Notes: generated from the sequence alone by a model not told the origin. Counted from the first letter of the stretch, positions 1-5,371 are shown. The stretch is DNA of 5,915 nt from an uncultured Trueperaceae bacterium (GCA_937911855.1 CALDPK010000129.1:1-5915); one strand, 5' to 3'. Numbers and translations are program-made.

Positions 1-726
1 CAGGTACTGGTCGCCGTCCTGGTCGGTGATGTCGTATTCGCGGTAGCCCAGGAACACGAAGTTATCGTCGGCGAGCCAGTCCATGAAACTGGCGTTCTCG
101 CTGAGCTCTTCAGCCAGCTCGGGCAGGCGTTCCGCGTCTGCGCGCAGTGAAGCTGCCACCTCGAGGGCGCGGGAGTTGAGTGAGCCATAGGCGTCGGTGG
201 CGCGGACCACGTCACGCAGGACGTTGGTGATGCCGGCTTCAAGTTTCTGGAGCCGCTCGGGGTCGTTCTCGTACTCAACGAAGAACAGTTCGAACGCTTC
301 GTTGGCCAAGGCCACGTCGCTGCCGGGACGGCCGAGGCCGTCGATCTCGCCGGCCGGCCCGCGGCGCACGCCGATGACCGGGTGCAGCACGTAGTACAGC
401 TCGAAGTCCTGCCGTTTTATCTCGGCCGAAACGGAGTCGACGATGAACGGCCGGTCCGTCAGGTCGATGCGTACCACGGTGTAGGGGCTGGCCCAGCCGT
501 GCTCTTCGGGGTCAGGGTTGAACACTTCCACGCGTGGAATGTCGGCGCTTGGCTGTTTGAAGAAACGGAGTGCGTCGCGGGCGATGGTGAGCAGGCTGTC
601 TTCGTCGAACGTCTCGAGGAAGTCGGGGTTCGCCTTCTCATACAGCAAAGCCGCGAACTGCTGCAGCAGGGGGTCACGCGGCTCCTGTGCGGGGCGCGCG
701 GCTTGGTCGGGGTGCTGGGCGGACAT
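1..726 (-). CDS. NAD-dependent glutamate dehydrogenase, large (~180 kDa) class, N-terminal part (runs off the left edge)
   Basis: Enzymes of this family oxidise glutamate to 2-oxoglutarate and ammonia with NAD+ in the cytoplasm, feeding amino-acid carbon into the TCA cycle. The window holds only the first 242 residues; known members are about 1,600 residues, and the catalytic Rossmann region lies far downstream. Visible hallmarks are an N-terminal helical stretch (about 20-60), an ACT-like segment with PYTVVRIDLTDRPFIVDSV (81-99), the LHPVIGVRRG strand/turn (114-123), a helical linker (155-213), and the diagnostic MDWLADDNFVFLGYREYDI-type block (215-233), which corresponds to the family's WL.D.HFTFLGYREYD signature. 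The ATG at 726-724 follows a strong AAGGAGT (741-735) with an 8-nt spacer. The gene is divergent from lspA. The family is best known from proteobacteria and actinobacteria. The assignment rests on remembered motifs. The frame is open through to base 1. Confidence 0.88.
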   Translation of the reverse strand, partial: MSAQHPDQAARPAQEPRDPLLQQFAALLYEKANPDFLETFDEDSLLTIARDALRFFKQPSADIPRVEVFNPDPEEHGWASPYTVVRIDLTDRPFIVDSVSAEIKRQDFELYYVLHPVIGVRRGPAGEIDGLGRPGSDVALANEAFELFFVEYENDPERLQKLEAGITNVLRDVVRATDAYGSLNSRALEVAASLRADAERLPELAEELSENASFMDWLADDNFVFLGYREYDITDQDGDQYL

Positions 727-734
727 GGGCATTC

Positions 735-741
735 ACTCCTT
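735..741 (-). promoter_or_regulatory. Ribosome binding site of the glutamate dehydrogenase gene
   Basis: AAGGAGT on the minus strand, 8 nt before the ATG at 726. It is a near-perfect anti-16S match and fixes the start of the left-edge gene. lspA on the other side of this intergenic region has no such site. Confidence 0.8.
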
Positions 742-790
742 GGGACCGCAGGAGCGTGGACCTTGGCCGGCCCCTGCGGCCGTACATCCC

Positions 791-809
791 TATAGTTACG
801 CTCACTATA
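791..809. promoter_or_regulatory. TATAGT-N7-ACTATA dyad in the divergent intergenic region (possible -10 or operator for glutamate dehydrogenase)
   Basis: TATAGT at 791-796 and its exact complement ACTATA at 804-809 form a 6-bp dyad with a 7-nt spacer. It stands out because the surrounding sequence is GC-rich. Read on the minus strand, the 809-804 arm is a good -10 (TATAGT) that would start transcription near 797, giving the dehydrogenase a leader of about 70 nt. No convincing -35 lies at 16-18 nt. A second inverted repeat in that leader, CCGCAGG (746-752) with CCTGCGG (773-779), could form a 7-bp hairpin just upstream of the ribosome binding site. Promoter and operator are alternative readings, and both are inference. 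Confidence 0.4.
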
Positions 810-832
810 ACGCCACGCCTGCCGTGTCGCCG

Positions 833-883
833 GCCGGTCAGCGCAGCGTCCCGTGCGTTCCAAAGGCGTTTATACTGACCGGC
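833..883. repeat. 9-bp perfect inverted repeat flanking and overlapping the lspA promoter
   Basis: GCCGGTCAG at 833-841 is the exact reverse complement of CTGACCGGC at 875-883, with 33 nt between the arms. The arm centres are 42 bp apart, about four helical turns. The right arm overlaps the last bases of the -10 box and ends two bases before the lspA ATG. If the transcript starts at the ATG, the repeat is not transcribed, so it would act as DNA, for example as paired operator half-sites. Chance occurrence in GC-rich DNA is also possible. Confidence 0.35.
871..876 (+). promoter_or_regulatory. -10 box of lspA, placed for a leaderless mRNA
   Basis: TATACT is separated by 8 nt from the lspA ATG at 885, so transcription would begin at or within a few bases of the start codon. 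There is no Shine-Dalgarno sequence before the ATG, and an in-frame TGA at 876-878 rules out an earlier start. This matches the TANNNT-plus-ATG arrangement common in Deinococcus. No good -35 is seen 16-18 nt upstream (around 847-854). Confidence 0.6.
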
Positions 884-884
884 G

Positions 885-1394
885 ATGCTGCTTCTCATGG
901 CTGCCCTGCTGGTCGCTCTTGATCAACTGACCAAAGTCTGGTCCGCACGTACTTTCAGCTTCGGCGAGTCGATGCCGCTTGCGCTCGGTTTCAACTTCAC
1001 CTACGTGGAGAACACCGGCGCGGCCTTCGGCCTGTTCCGGGGCGTCAGCTTCGAGCTGTTCGGACTGACCGTCGATGGAGTCGTGCTGCTCGGCATCGTG
1101 TCGCTTTTGGTGTCAGCCGGCCTGCTGGTCTACCTGCTGACCCGTGGCCGCGACCTGCCGTTCTTCGGAAAATTCGCGCTGTACGTGATCCTGGCGGGAG
1201 CTGTTGGCAACATGATCGACAGGTTCGCCTACGGCTTCGTCATCGATTTCATCCATTTTCAGGTTGGTTCGTTCAACTTCCCGGTGTTCAACGTGGCTGA
1301 CATCTGCGTGGTGCTGGGCGCGATCATGCTGTTCATCTGGGGTTTCATGGACGAAACCGCGCCGAAGAAGAAGACCTCAGCCGTTACTGACTGA
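885..1394 (+). CDS. lspA: Lipoprotein signal peptidase (signal peptidase II, LspA)
   Basis: LspA is an inner-membrane aspartyl protease that cleaves the signal peptide of diacylglyceryl-modified prolipoproteins just before the lipobox cysteine. At 169 residues it has the usual family length. Visible motifs are DQLTK (13-17), the NxTGAAF-type loop (NTGAAF, 43-48), the GAVGNMIDR block with catalytic Asp112, and FPVFNVADI with catalytic Asp139. Hydrophobic segments lie at about 1-14, 61-86, 94-111 and 137-154, consistent with four membrane helices. The lysine-rich tail (161-163) is probably cytoplasmic. The ATG at 885 is the only reasonable start because an in-frame TGA lies three codons upstream; it has no ribosome binding site. 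The gene stands alone on the plus strand, is divergent from the glutamate dehydrogenase gene, and its last 18 bp overlap the end of convergent prmC. Confidence 0.96.
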   Translation: MLLLMAALLVALDQLTKVWSARTFSFGESMPLALGFNFTYVENTGAAFGLFRGVSFELFGLTVDGVVLLGIVSLLVSAGLLVYLLTRGRDLPFFGKFALYVILAGAVGNMIDRFAYGFVIDFIHFQVGSFNFPVFNVADICVVLGAIMLFIWGFMDETAPKKKTSAVTD

Positions 1395-2228
1395 CAGGAA
1401 ACGTTCCCGTCCCGCCAGGTCCCTCAAAACCTGCACCTGAGCGAAGTCGGCAGCCAGTTCGGCTGCGGCGTGCACGTTGCGCGGGTCCAGTTCCACGAGC
1501 AGCCAGGCTCCCGGTTTGAGGAGTTTCCGCGCCTGCTGCAGGAGCAGCCTGAACACGTCCAGCCCGTCCGCGCCGGCGAACAGCGCCATGGGCGGGTCAC
1601 GTTGCACTTCGGGGCTTACCGTCTCGCGGTCGCTGTCCGGCAGGTAGGGCGGGTTGCTGACGATGACGTCAGCTTCGCGCGCCAGTTCTTCCACGCCTTC
1701 GAGCAGGTCCGCTTCGATCAGTTCAATCTCCAGCCCGGTGCGGGCTGCGTTCTCGGCTGCCAGTTCCAGCGCGCGTTCCGAGATGTCGGTGCCTGTGACC
1801 AGTGCGTCGGGCCGTTCGGAAGCGATGGCGAGTGCGATGGCCCCGGAGCCGGTGGCCACGTCGATGACCAGCGGGGTGTGCAGGCCCTTGATCTTCTGCA
1901 GTGCCAGTTCCACGAGCACTTCGGTTTCGAAGCGGGGTATGAGGGCGCGCCCGTCGACGTTCAGCTCGAGGCCGTAGAAGCCGGCCGTGCCGATGATGTA
2001 CTGCAGCGGTTCGCGCCTGAGGCGCCGCCTGACCATTGCTTCAAGCCTGGTGGCCGCCTCGGGGTGCAGGGGACTGTCCTGCAGCAGCACTTCGCTGCGG
2101 CTCAGGCCGCTGGCAGCTTCAAGCAGAAGCCCCGCTTCGGCTTCGGCACTCGGTATGCCGGCCTCGTCCAGGCGGCTGGCAACCTGGCGAAGCAGCCAGG
2201 CGGGGCTGTTCTCAGGCTGACTGGTCAA
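1377..2228 (-). CDS. prmC: Peptide chain release factor N5-glutamine methyltransferase (PrmC/HemK)
   Basis: PrmC uses S-adenosylmethionine to methylate the glutamine of the GGQ motif in release factors RF1 and RF2, which speeds translation termination. At 283 residues it is full length. The N-terminal helical domain spans about 8-75, followed by EPLQYIIG (73-80) and LIPRFETEVLVE (96-107). The SAM-binding motif is DVATGSGAIALA (123-134; GTGSGA is more usual, so the Ala125 variant is mild). The catalytic NPPY is at 192-195. ALFAGADGLDVFR (215-227), the ELDP turn (246-249) and RDLAGRERF (269-277) close the family pattern. The start is TTG at 2228-2226, overlapping the khpB stop as TTGA. There is no clear ribosome binding site before it, so translational coupling to khpB is likely. 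No other start codon fits before the EPLQYIIG block. It is the last gene of the rpmH operon and converges on lspA. Confidence 0.95.
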   Translation of the reverse strand: MTSQPENSPAWLLRQVASRLDEAGIPSAEAEAGLLLEAASGLSRSEVLLQDSPLHPEAATRLEAMVRRRLRREPLQYIIGTAGFYGLELNVDGRALIPRFETEVLVELALQKIKGLHTPLVIDVATGSGAIALAIASERPDALVTGTDISERALELAAENAARTGLEIELIEADLLEGVEELAREADVIVSNPPYLPDSDRETVSPEVQRDPPMALFAGADGLDVFRLLLQQARKLLKPGAWLLVELDPRNVHAAAELAADFAQVQVLRDLAGRERFLSVSNG

Positions 2229-2806
2229 GCGGGGTAGATGACCACGCGGCGGTCACGGGCGTCGCCGGAAGATTCGGTGCGGACGCCCGGCACGTCGGCC
2301 AGGACCATGTGGATCACGCGGCGTTCGGCGGCACTCATCGGCTCCAGCTCGATGGGTTCGCCGTTCTTGCGCACCAGGTCGGCCGAGCGGTGGGCGGTCT
2401 GGGTCAGGCGTTCGTCGCGCCGGCGCTTGTAGCCGCCCACGTCGATGTTCACCCGCACGGGCTCGTCGCCTTCGCGGTTCACGACGGCGTTGACGACGAA
2501 CTCGAGGGCGGACAGGGTGCGTCCGCCGCGGCCGATGAGCTTGCCGGGGTCGCCCCCGTGGATGTTCGCGTTGATTCCGTCCTGGTCGGTGTCGACGGTT
2601 ACGGAGTACATCGGGTCGAAGTTCAGGAGCAGCGACACCAGGAACGATTCAGCCCGTTCGGCCGGAGTGCTGTCAGGGTCGATAAGATCAGGCGCAGCCT
2701 GGAATTCCTCTTCGAACGACTCTGTCTCGGGAATCAGGTTCTCCTCAACATCGTCCGCTGAGCTGATGCCCAGGTTATCCAGATACTTGCCAAGATCGTC
2801 TGACAT
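2225..2806 (-). CDS. khpB: RNA-binding protein KhpB/Jag (KH and R3H domains)
   Basis: A cytoplasmic protein of 193 residues with two single-strand nucleic-acid-binding domains. The KH part has the GDPGKLIGRGG loop (85-95) followed by a helix, TLSALEFVVNAVVN (97-110). The R3H domain spans about 139-191, with the signature Arg162-x3-His166 inside LEPMSAAERRVIH. Residues 1-50 are rich in Asp and Glu and look disordered; the Jag-N domain seen in many Firmicutes homologues is not apparent. In Gram-positive bacteria KhpB pairs with KhpA to bind many small RNAs and affects cell division; its role here is inferred from family. The ATG at 2806 has AAGGGGA (2818-2812) 5 nt upstream. It starts 18 nt after yidC and its TGA overlaps the prmC TTG start. 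The position directly after yidC is conserved across many bacteria. Confidence 0.93.
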   Translation of the reverse strand: MSDDLGKYLDNLGISSADDVEENLIPETESFEEEFQAAPDLIDPDSTPAERAESFLVSLLLNFDPMYSVTVDTDQDGINANIHGGDPGKLIGRGGRTLSALEFVVNAVVNREGDEPVRVNIDVGGYKRRRDERLTQTAHRSADLVRKNGEPIELEPMSAAERRVIHMVLADVPGVRTESSGDARDRRVVIYPA

Positions 2807-2824
2807 CCCTGTCCCCTTCTTCCC

Positions 2825-4411
2825 TTACTTCGCTTTCGCAGCTACTGCCGGCACGGCAGGTTGTCCCCTGCTGATCAGCCAGTACTGGAAAACCTGTACG
2901 AGCATTGATACCACGAAGTACAGAATGACGCCTGCGGGGAAATTCACGATGATGAACACAAAGATCAGGTTGATGAAGATCTGCTGGCGCAGCATCGCGG
3001 GGTTGCCCTTGGTCGAGAAGTACGACTGCAGGAACATCACGCCCACGTACAGGATCGGCAGGATGTAGAACGGGTCGGGTGCGCCCAGGTCAGGCAGCCA
3101 CATGAAGCCTTCGTTGAATTCGAAGTTCACGAACACGCGCCACAGGATGATGAACAGCGGCATCTGCAGGATCATCGGCAGGCAGCCGCCTGCGGGGTTG
3201 ACGCCTTCTTCCTTGTACAGCTTCATCTGCTCGGCGGCGAGCTTCTCGCGGTCGTCCTTGTACTTCTTCTGCAGCGCCTGGATCTTCGGCTGCATCTTCT
3301 GCATGGCGAACATCGACTTCGACTGCGTGGTGATGAGCGGCCAGATGAGCGCGCGGAAGATGAGCGTCAGGATGATGATCGCAAGGCCCCAGGACGGCAC
3401 GTAATCGTGGATCCAGACGAGCAGCCAGATCAGCCCGAGTGACAGGCGGCCCAGGATGTTCGGGTTGAACAGTCCGGGCAGGTCGGCGTAGCCCTCCTGG
3501 GTGAAACGCACCAGCTCGTTCGGGCCGGTGTACGTCTCGACGGCCATGTTCACCGTGCTGCCGGCGTCGGCGCCGATCTCACGCTGCATGGCGATGCGGC
3601 TGTTGCCCAGCGAGATGGCGCTGAGTGCGGTCTCGGTGACCGGTGCGTCGACCGCGTCATCGATGCTCACGCCGGTTTCCTGACCGGTACCGGCGGGGCG
3701 CATGACGATGGCGAAGCCGGTGTTGCGTTCGTTCGTCTGCAGCGACACGTACGAGACGTTATCGACCGTCTGGCTGAGCGGGTTGGTGGCGTGGCTTTCA
3801 GCCTGGCCGATCTTCACTACGGGCGGGTCGGCGCGGCCCAGTCCCGGGAAGGCCAGCTGGACCTGCTGTGCTTCCTCGCCGTCTTCAGTGCGTTCGACTT
3901 CCAGGTTGGTGGTCGGCGTGTGGCTGATGTTGCTCACGATGACGGTGCGGGTGACGTCGAAGTCGCCTGCCGTGAACGTGAACGTGCCCTGGATCTCCGT
4001 GTCTGAGAGCACTTCCCAGTCGGCTGCGGCGTCCTGGGGTTCCAGGTACTCCCCGTCGACCATGACGGCGTTGCCGGGGATGCTGGCACTGATGGGGATC
4101 AGGTTCTGGTTGTTGTCCAGAGCGTGATTGTTGAGCTGCTGGCCCTTCTGCGGCTTCGCGAACACGGCGACGAGTTCACCGGCTTCACTGAAGAAGAAAT
4201 CCGCACCTTTTGTGGGGATGTGCATGAGGGTGTCGTTCTCATGGCCACACCAGAATGACGATGCCGCGGGCGCCGCACAGGCTTCGGTGACCCGCTCGAG
4301 ATTCCGGAACTGATTCACCGGGTACTCGTTGAGTGCGAACTCGATCCGGGCGGCAGCGCTGCTGGCCAGCAGCAGCGCCAGCACCAGCCCGATCAGTCTC
4401 TTAATGTTCAA
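2825..4411 (-). CDS. yidC: Membrane protein insertase YidC (Oxa1 family)
   Basis: YidC inserts and folds membrane proteins, alone or with SecYEG. I take the start as TTG at 4411-4409 (528 residues) because GGAGA lies 5 nt upstream and the product then begins with a signal-peptide-like segment: Lys4-Arg5, a hydrophobic core at 6-16 and a likely cleavage after ASSAAA (16-21). Residues about 22-310 form a large extracytoplasmic P1-type domain with two cysteines (Cys45, Cys55) that might pair. The conserved Oxa1 core covers about 322-515: TM helix at 322-336, LTLIFRALIWPL with the groove arginine Arg353, a cytoplasmic charged hairpin (MQKMQPKIQALQKKYKDD, 370-387), VNPAGGCLPMILQMP (404-418), and C-terminal helices including NFPAGVILYF (490-499). 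The tail is short and ends KAK. It lies 26 nt after yidD, its partner factor. The frame stays open further upstream, but that part overlaps yidD and looks non-coding. Confidence 0.95.
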   Translation of the reverse strand: MNIKRLIGLVLALLLASSAAARIEFALNEYPVNQFRNLERVTEACAAPAASSFWCGHENDTLMHIPTKGADFFFSEAGELVAVFAKPQKGQQLNNHALDNNQNLIPISASIPGNAVMVDGEYLEPQDAAADWEVLSDTEIQGTFTFTAGDFDVTRTVIVSNISHTPTTNLEVERTEDGEEAQQVQLAFPGLGRADPPVVKIGQAESHATNPLSQTVDNVSYVSLQTNERNTGFAIVMRPAGTGQETGVSIDDAVDAPVTETALSAISLGNSRIAMQREIGADAGSTVNMAVETYTGPNELVRFTQEGYADLPGLFNPNILGRLSLGLIWLLVWIHDYVPSWGLAIIILTLIFRALIWPLITTQSKSMFAMQKMQPKIQALQKKYKDDREKLAAEQMKLYKEEGVNPAGGCLPMILQMPLFIILWRVFVNFEFNEGFMWLPDLGAPDPFYILPILYVGVMFLQSYFSTKGNPAMLRQQIFINLIFVFIIVNFPAGVILYFVVSMLVQVFQYWLISRGQPAVPAVAAKAK

Positions 4412-4415
4412 GGCA

Positions 4416-4420
4416 TCTCC
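4416..4420 (-). promoter_or_regulatory. Ribosome binding site deciding the yidC TTG start
   Basis: GGAGA on the minus strand with a 5-nt... spacer (4412-4415 plus the final A) before TTG at 4411. No ATG or GTG stands in this frame at a sensible distance, and the signal peptide begins right after the TTG. Together these favour the TTG over longer versions that would overlap yidD. Confidence 0.6.
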
Positions 4421-4437
4421 ATTCGGTGTTGCATGTC

Positions 4438-4710
4438 TTATTCCAGTTCGTCCCTGGCTACGCGGGTTGTTCTGACCGGAACGGGATCCAGTCCACCCGG
4501 GTTCCAGGGATGGCATTTCGCTATGCGTCGTAGTGCCAGCCACGAACCGTACAGGGCTCCGTGACTGGTTATTGCTTCTGCAGCGTATGCGCTGCAGGTC
4601 GGGTGGAACCGGCAGGTCGGCTGGGGCTTGAGCGGCGAGAGGAAGCGTCTGTAGAGCCTGATGGGCTGCAGCAGCACCCACTGCACCGGGTTCAGCCGGG
4701 CCGCGTTCAT
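4438..4710 (-). CDS. yidD: Membrane protein insertion efficiency factor YidD
   Basis: YidD is a small membrane-associated protein that helps YidC/Sec-dependent insertion of inner-membrane proteins. The 90-residue product shows the whole family pattern: an amphipathic start (QWVLLQPIRLYRRFLSPL, 10-27), TCRFHPTCSAYAAEAI (32-47), an HG turn (50-51), LRRIAKCHPWNPGG (60-73) and LDPVP (74-78). The conserved cysteines are Cys33, Cys39 and Cys66. The ATG at 4710-4708 overlaps the rnpA stop as ATGA, and a GGAG (4722-4719) lies 8 nt upstream inside rnpA, so both direct initiation and coupling are possible. It sits between rnpA and yidC, the standard place for this gene. Confidence 0.95.
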   Translation of the reverse strand: MNAARLNPVQWVLLQPIRLYRRFLSPLKPQPTCRFHPTCSAYAAEAITSHGALYGSWLALRRIAKCHPWNPGGLDPVPVRTTRVARDELE

Positions 4711-5063
4711 CTGAGGAACTCCGCGCGCACGAGGGCGCGCGTGAGGGACTCCTTGAGCGCGTCGTAACTGGCTCCGGCTGTTTCCGGCCGGGTCATCACC
4801 AGCACGTCGGCACCGGTTCCTTCACGGGGCCAGCGGCTGTCCTCACGCGCCAGGGCACGCAAAGCCTCCCGCAGTCTCCTGCGGACGAGGTTGCGTGTGA
4901 CGGCGTTGCCGACTTTGCTGCTGACCACGATTCCAACTCTTACCTGACCATGCCGCCGGGGTATCCAGCGGACCCCCAGCAGCCTGGCTCCCGCGCTGCG
5001 CCCCTTGCGGAGACGTCTGAAGGAACGGTCACCCTTGAGTGACCGCACCTGATTCGCGGGCAA
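4707..5063 (-). CDS. rnpA: Ribonuclease P protein component RnpA
   Basis: RnpA is the small basic protein that binds RNase P RNA and aids 5' maturation of pre-tRNA. The 118-residue product starts with RSLKGDRSFRRLRKGRS (7-23), matching the family's L.....FR.....G opening. It carries VRVGIVVSSKVGNAVTRN (41-58) and the RNR signature RNLVRRRLREALR (57-69). The start is TTG at 5063-5061, with GAAGGT (5075-5070) 6 nt upstream; a GTG at 5048 is a less likely alternative. It begins 17 nt after rpmH. In Thermus rnpA overlaps rpmH in another frame. Here the rnpA frame meets a TAG at 5102-5100, only 12 codons upstream, so that arrangement is absent. Confidence 0.95.
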   Translation of the reverse strand: MPANQVRSLKGDRSFRRLRKGRSAGARLLGVRWIPRRHGQVRVGIVVSSKVGNAVTRNLVRRRLREALRALAREDSRWPREGTGADVLVMTRPETAGASYDALKESLTRALVRAEFLR

Positions 5064-5069
5064 TACCAG

Positions 5070-5075
5070 ACCTTC
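5070..5075 (-). promoter_or_regulatory. Ribosome binding site deciding the rnpA TTG start
   Basis: GAAGGT on the minus strand lies 6 nt before TTG at 5063. The alternative GTG at 5048 has no comparable site at the right distance. This supports the TTG and an 118-residue RnpA. Confidence 0.55.
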
Positions 5076-5080
5076 GGGAC

Positions 5081-5227
5081 TCAGGCCTCGTCGGACACGC
5101 TAAGGCGCTTGCGGCCCTTGGCGCGACGACGCTTGATGATGTTACGTCCTGCAGGCGTTGCCATGCGGGCGCGGAAGCCGTGCGTCTTGGCACGCTTGCG
5201 ACGGTTTGGTTGATAAGTACGCTTCAC
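5081..5227 (-). CDS. rpmH: 50S ribosomal protein L34
   Basis: L34 is a very small, highly basic protein of the large ribosomal subunit. The 48-residue product opens with MKRTYQPNRRKRAKTHGF and continues with RARMATPAGRNIIKRRRAKGRKRL, the near-invariant L34 pattern, and ends in SVSDEA. That acidic tail resembles Deinococcus L34, whereas many other L34 proteins stop soon after the basic stretch. The start is GTG at 5227-5225, with a strong AAAGGAG (5240-5234) 6 nt upstream. It is the first gene of the operon and is followed by rnpA after 17 nt, as in most bacteria. dnaA, its common neighbour on the other side, is not here; gatA lies upstream instead. Confidence 0.97.
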   Translation of the reverse strand: MKRTYQPNRRKRAKTHGFRARMATPAGRNIIKRRRAKGRKRLSVSDEA

Positions 5228-5233
5228 GGTCGA

Positions 5234-5240
5234 CTCCTTT
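5234..5240 (-). promoter_or_regulatory. Ribosome binding site of rpmH
   Basis: AAAGGAG on the minus strand, 6 nt before the GTG start at 5227. It is one of the two strongest ribosome binding sites in the window, as expected for a ribosomal protein gene, and it confirms the non-ATG start of this short gene. Confidence 0.8.
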
Positions 5241-5279
5241 CGACTCTGAAAAATTGATTGGCTTGTTTGGCAACGGGCG

Positions 5280-5310
5280 CTTCAGACGCGCTTCGTAAGG
5301 CCTTCTGAAG
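5280..5310 (-). repeat. Inverted repeat in the rpmH leader (possible hairpin)
   Basis: CTTCAGA (5280-5286) and TCTGAAG (5304-5310) form a perfect 7-bp stem around a 17-nt loop, in the transcribed leader about 50 nt before the rpmH start. The stem's GAAGCGC-like sequence is repeated 11 nt away (GCGCTTC at 5277-5283 and 5288-5294 on the plus strand). No U tract follows, so it does not look like an intrinsic terminator. A leader structure affecting rpmH expression is possible but unproven. Confidence 0.35.
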
Positions 5311-5362
5311 TCAACCCCGGCTCGCTGCACAGAGGATGAGACGAGGGCAGACAAGCCGAGCA

Positions 5363-5371
5363 ATAATATCA
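5363..5371 (-). promoter_or_regulatory. Extended -10 promoter for the rpmH-rnpA-yidD-yidC-khpB-prmC operon
   Basis: On the minus strand TGATATTAT (5371-5363) fits an extended -10 (TGn followed by TATTAT). Transcription would start near 5356, leaving a leader of about 130 nt before rpmH. The hexamer 17 nt upstream (ACTGTA) is a poor -35, as often seen with extended -10 promoters. It is the best -10 in the 181-nt gap between gatA and rpmH. A TTGACT at 5314-5309 has no partner -10 downstream. No other convincing promoter was seen within the operon. Confidence 0.5.

Noticed and set aside
382..922. Plus-strand open frames opposite the glutamate dehydrogenase start and across the intergenic region
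   Set aside because: They are antisense to a frame with clear family motifs, have no recognisable domains, and reflect the high GC content.
1470..2761. Long plus-strand open frames opposite prmC and khpB (255 and 241 residues)
   Set aside because: They mirror codon bias of genes with strong motifs on the minus strand; their compositions are repetitive Gln/Gly/Ala and no domain is visible.
4412..4681. A 90-residue N-terminal extension of YidC from an ATG at 4681
   Set aside because: It lies wholly over yidD in another frame, its sequence has no membrane or YidC character, and the TTG at 4411 has a ribosome binding site followed by a clean signal peptide.
5061..5240. Thermus-style overlap in which rnpA starts upstream of rpmH
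   Set aside because: The rnpA frame is closed by TAG at 5102-5100, and a good ribosome binding site supports a start at 5063 after the rpmH stop.
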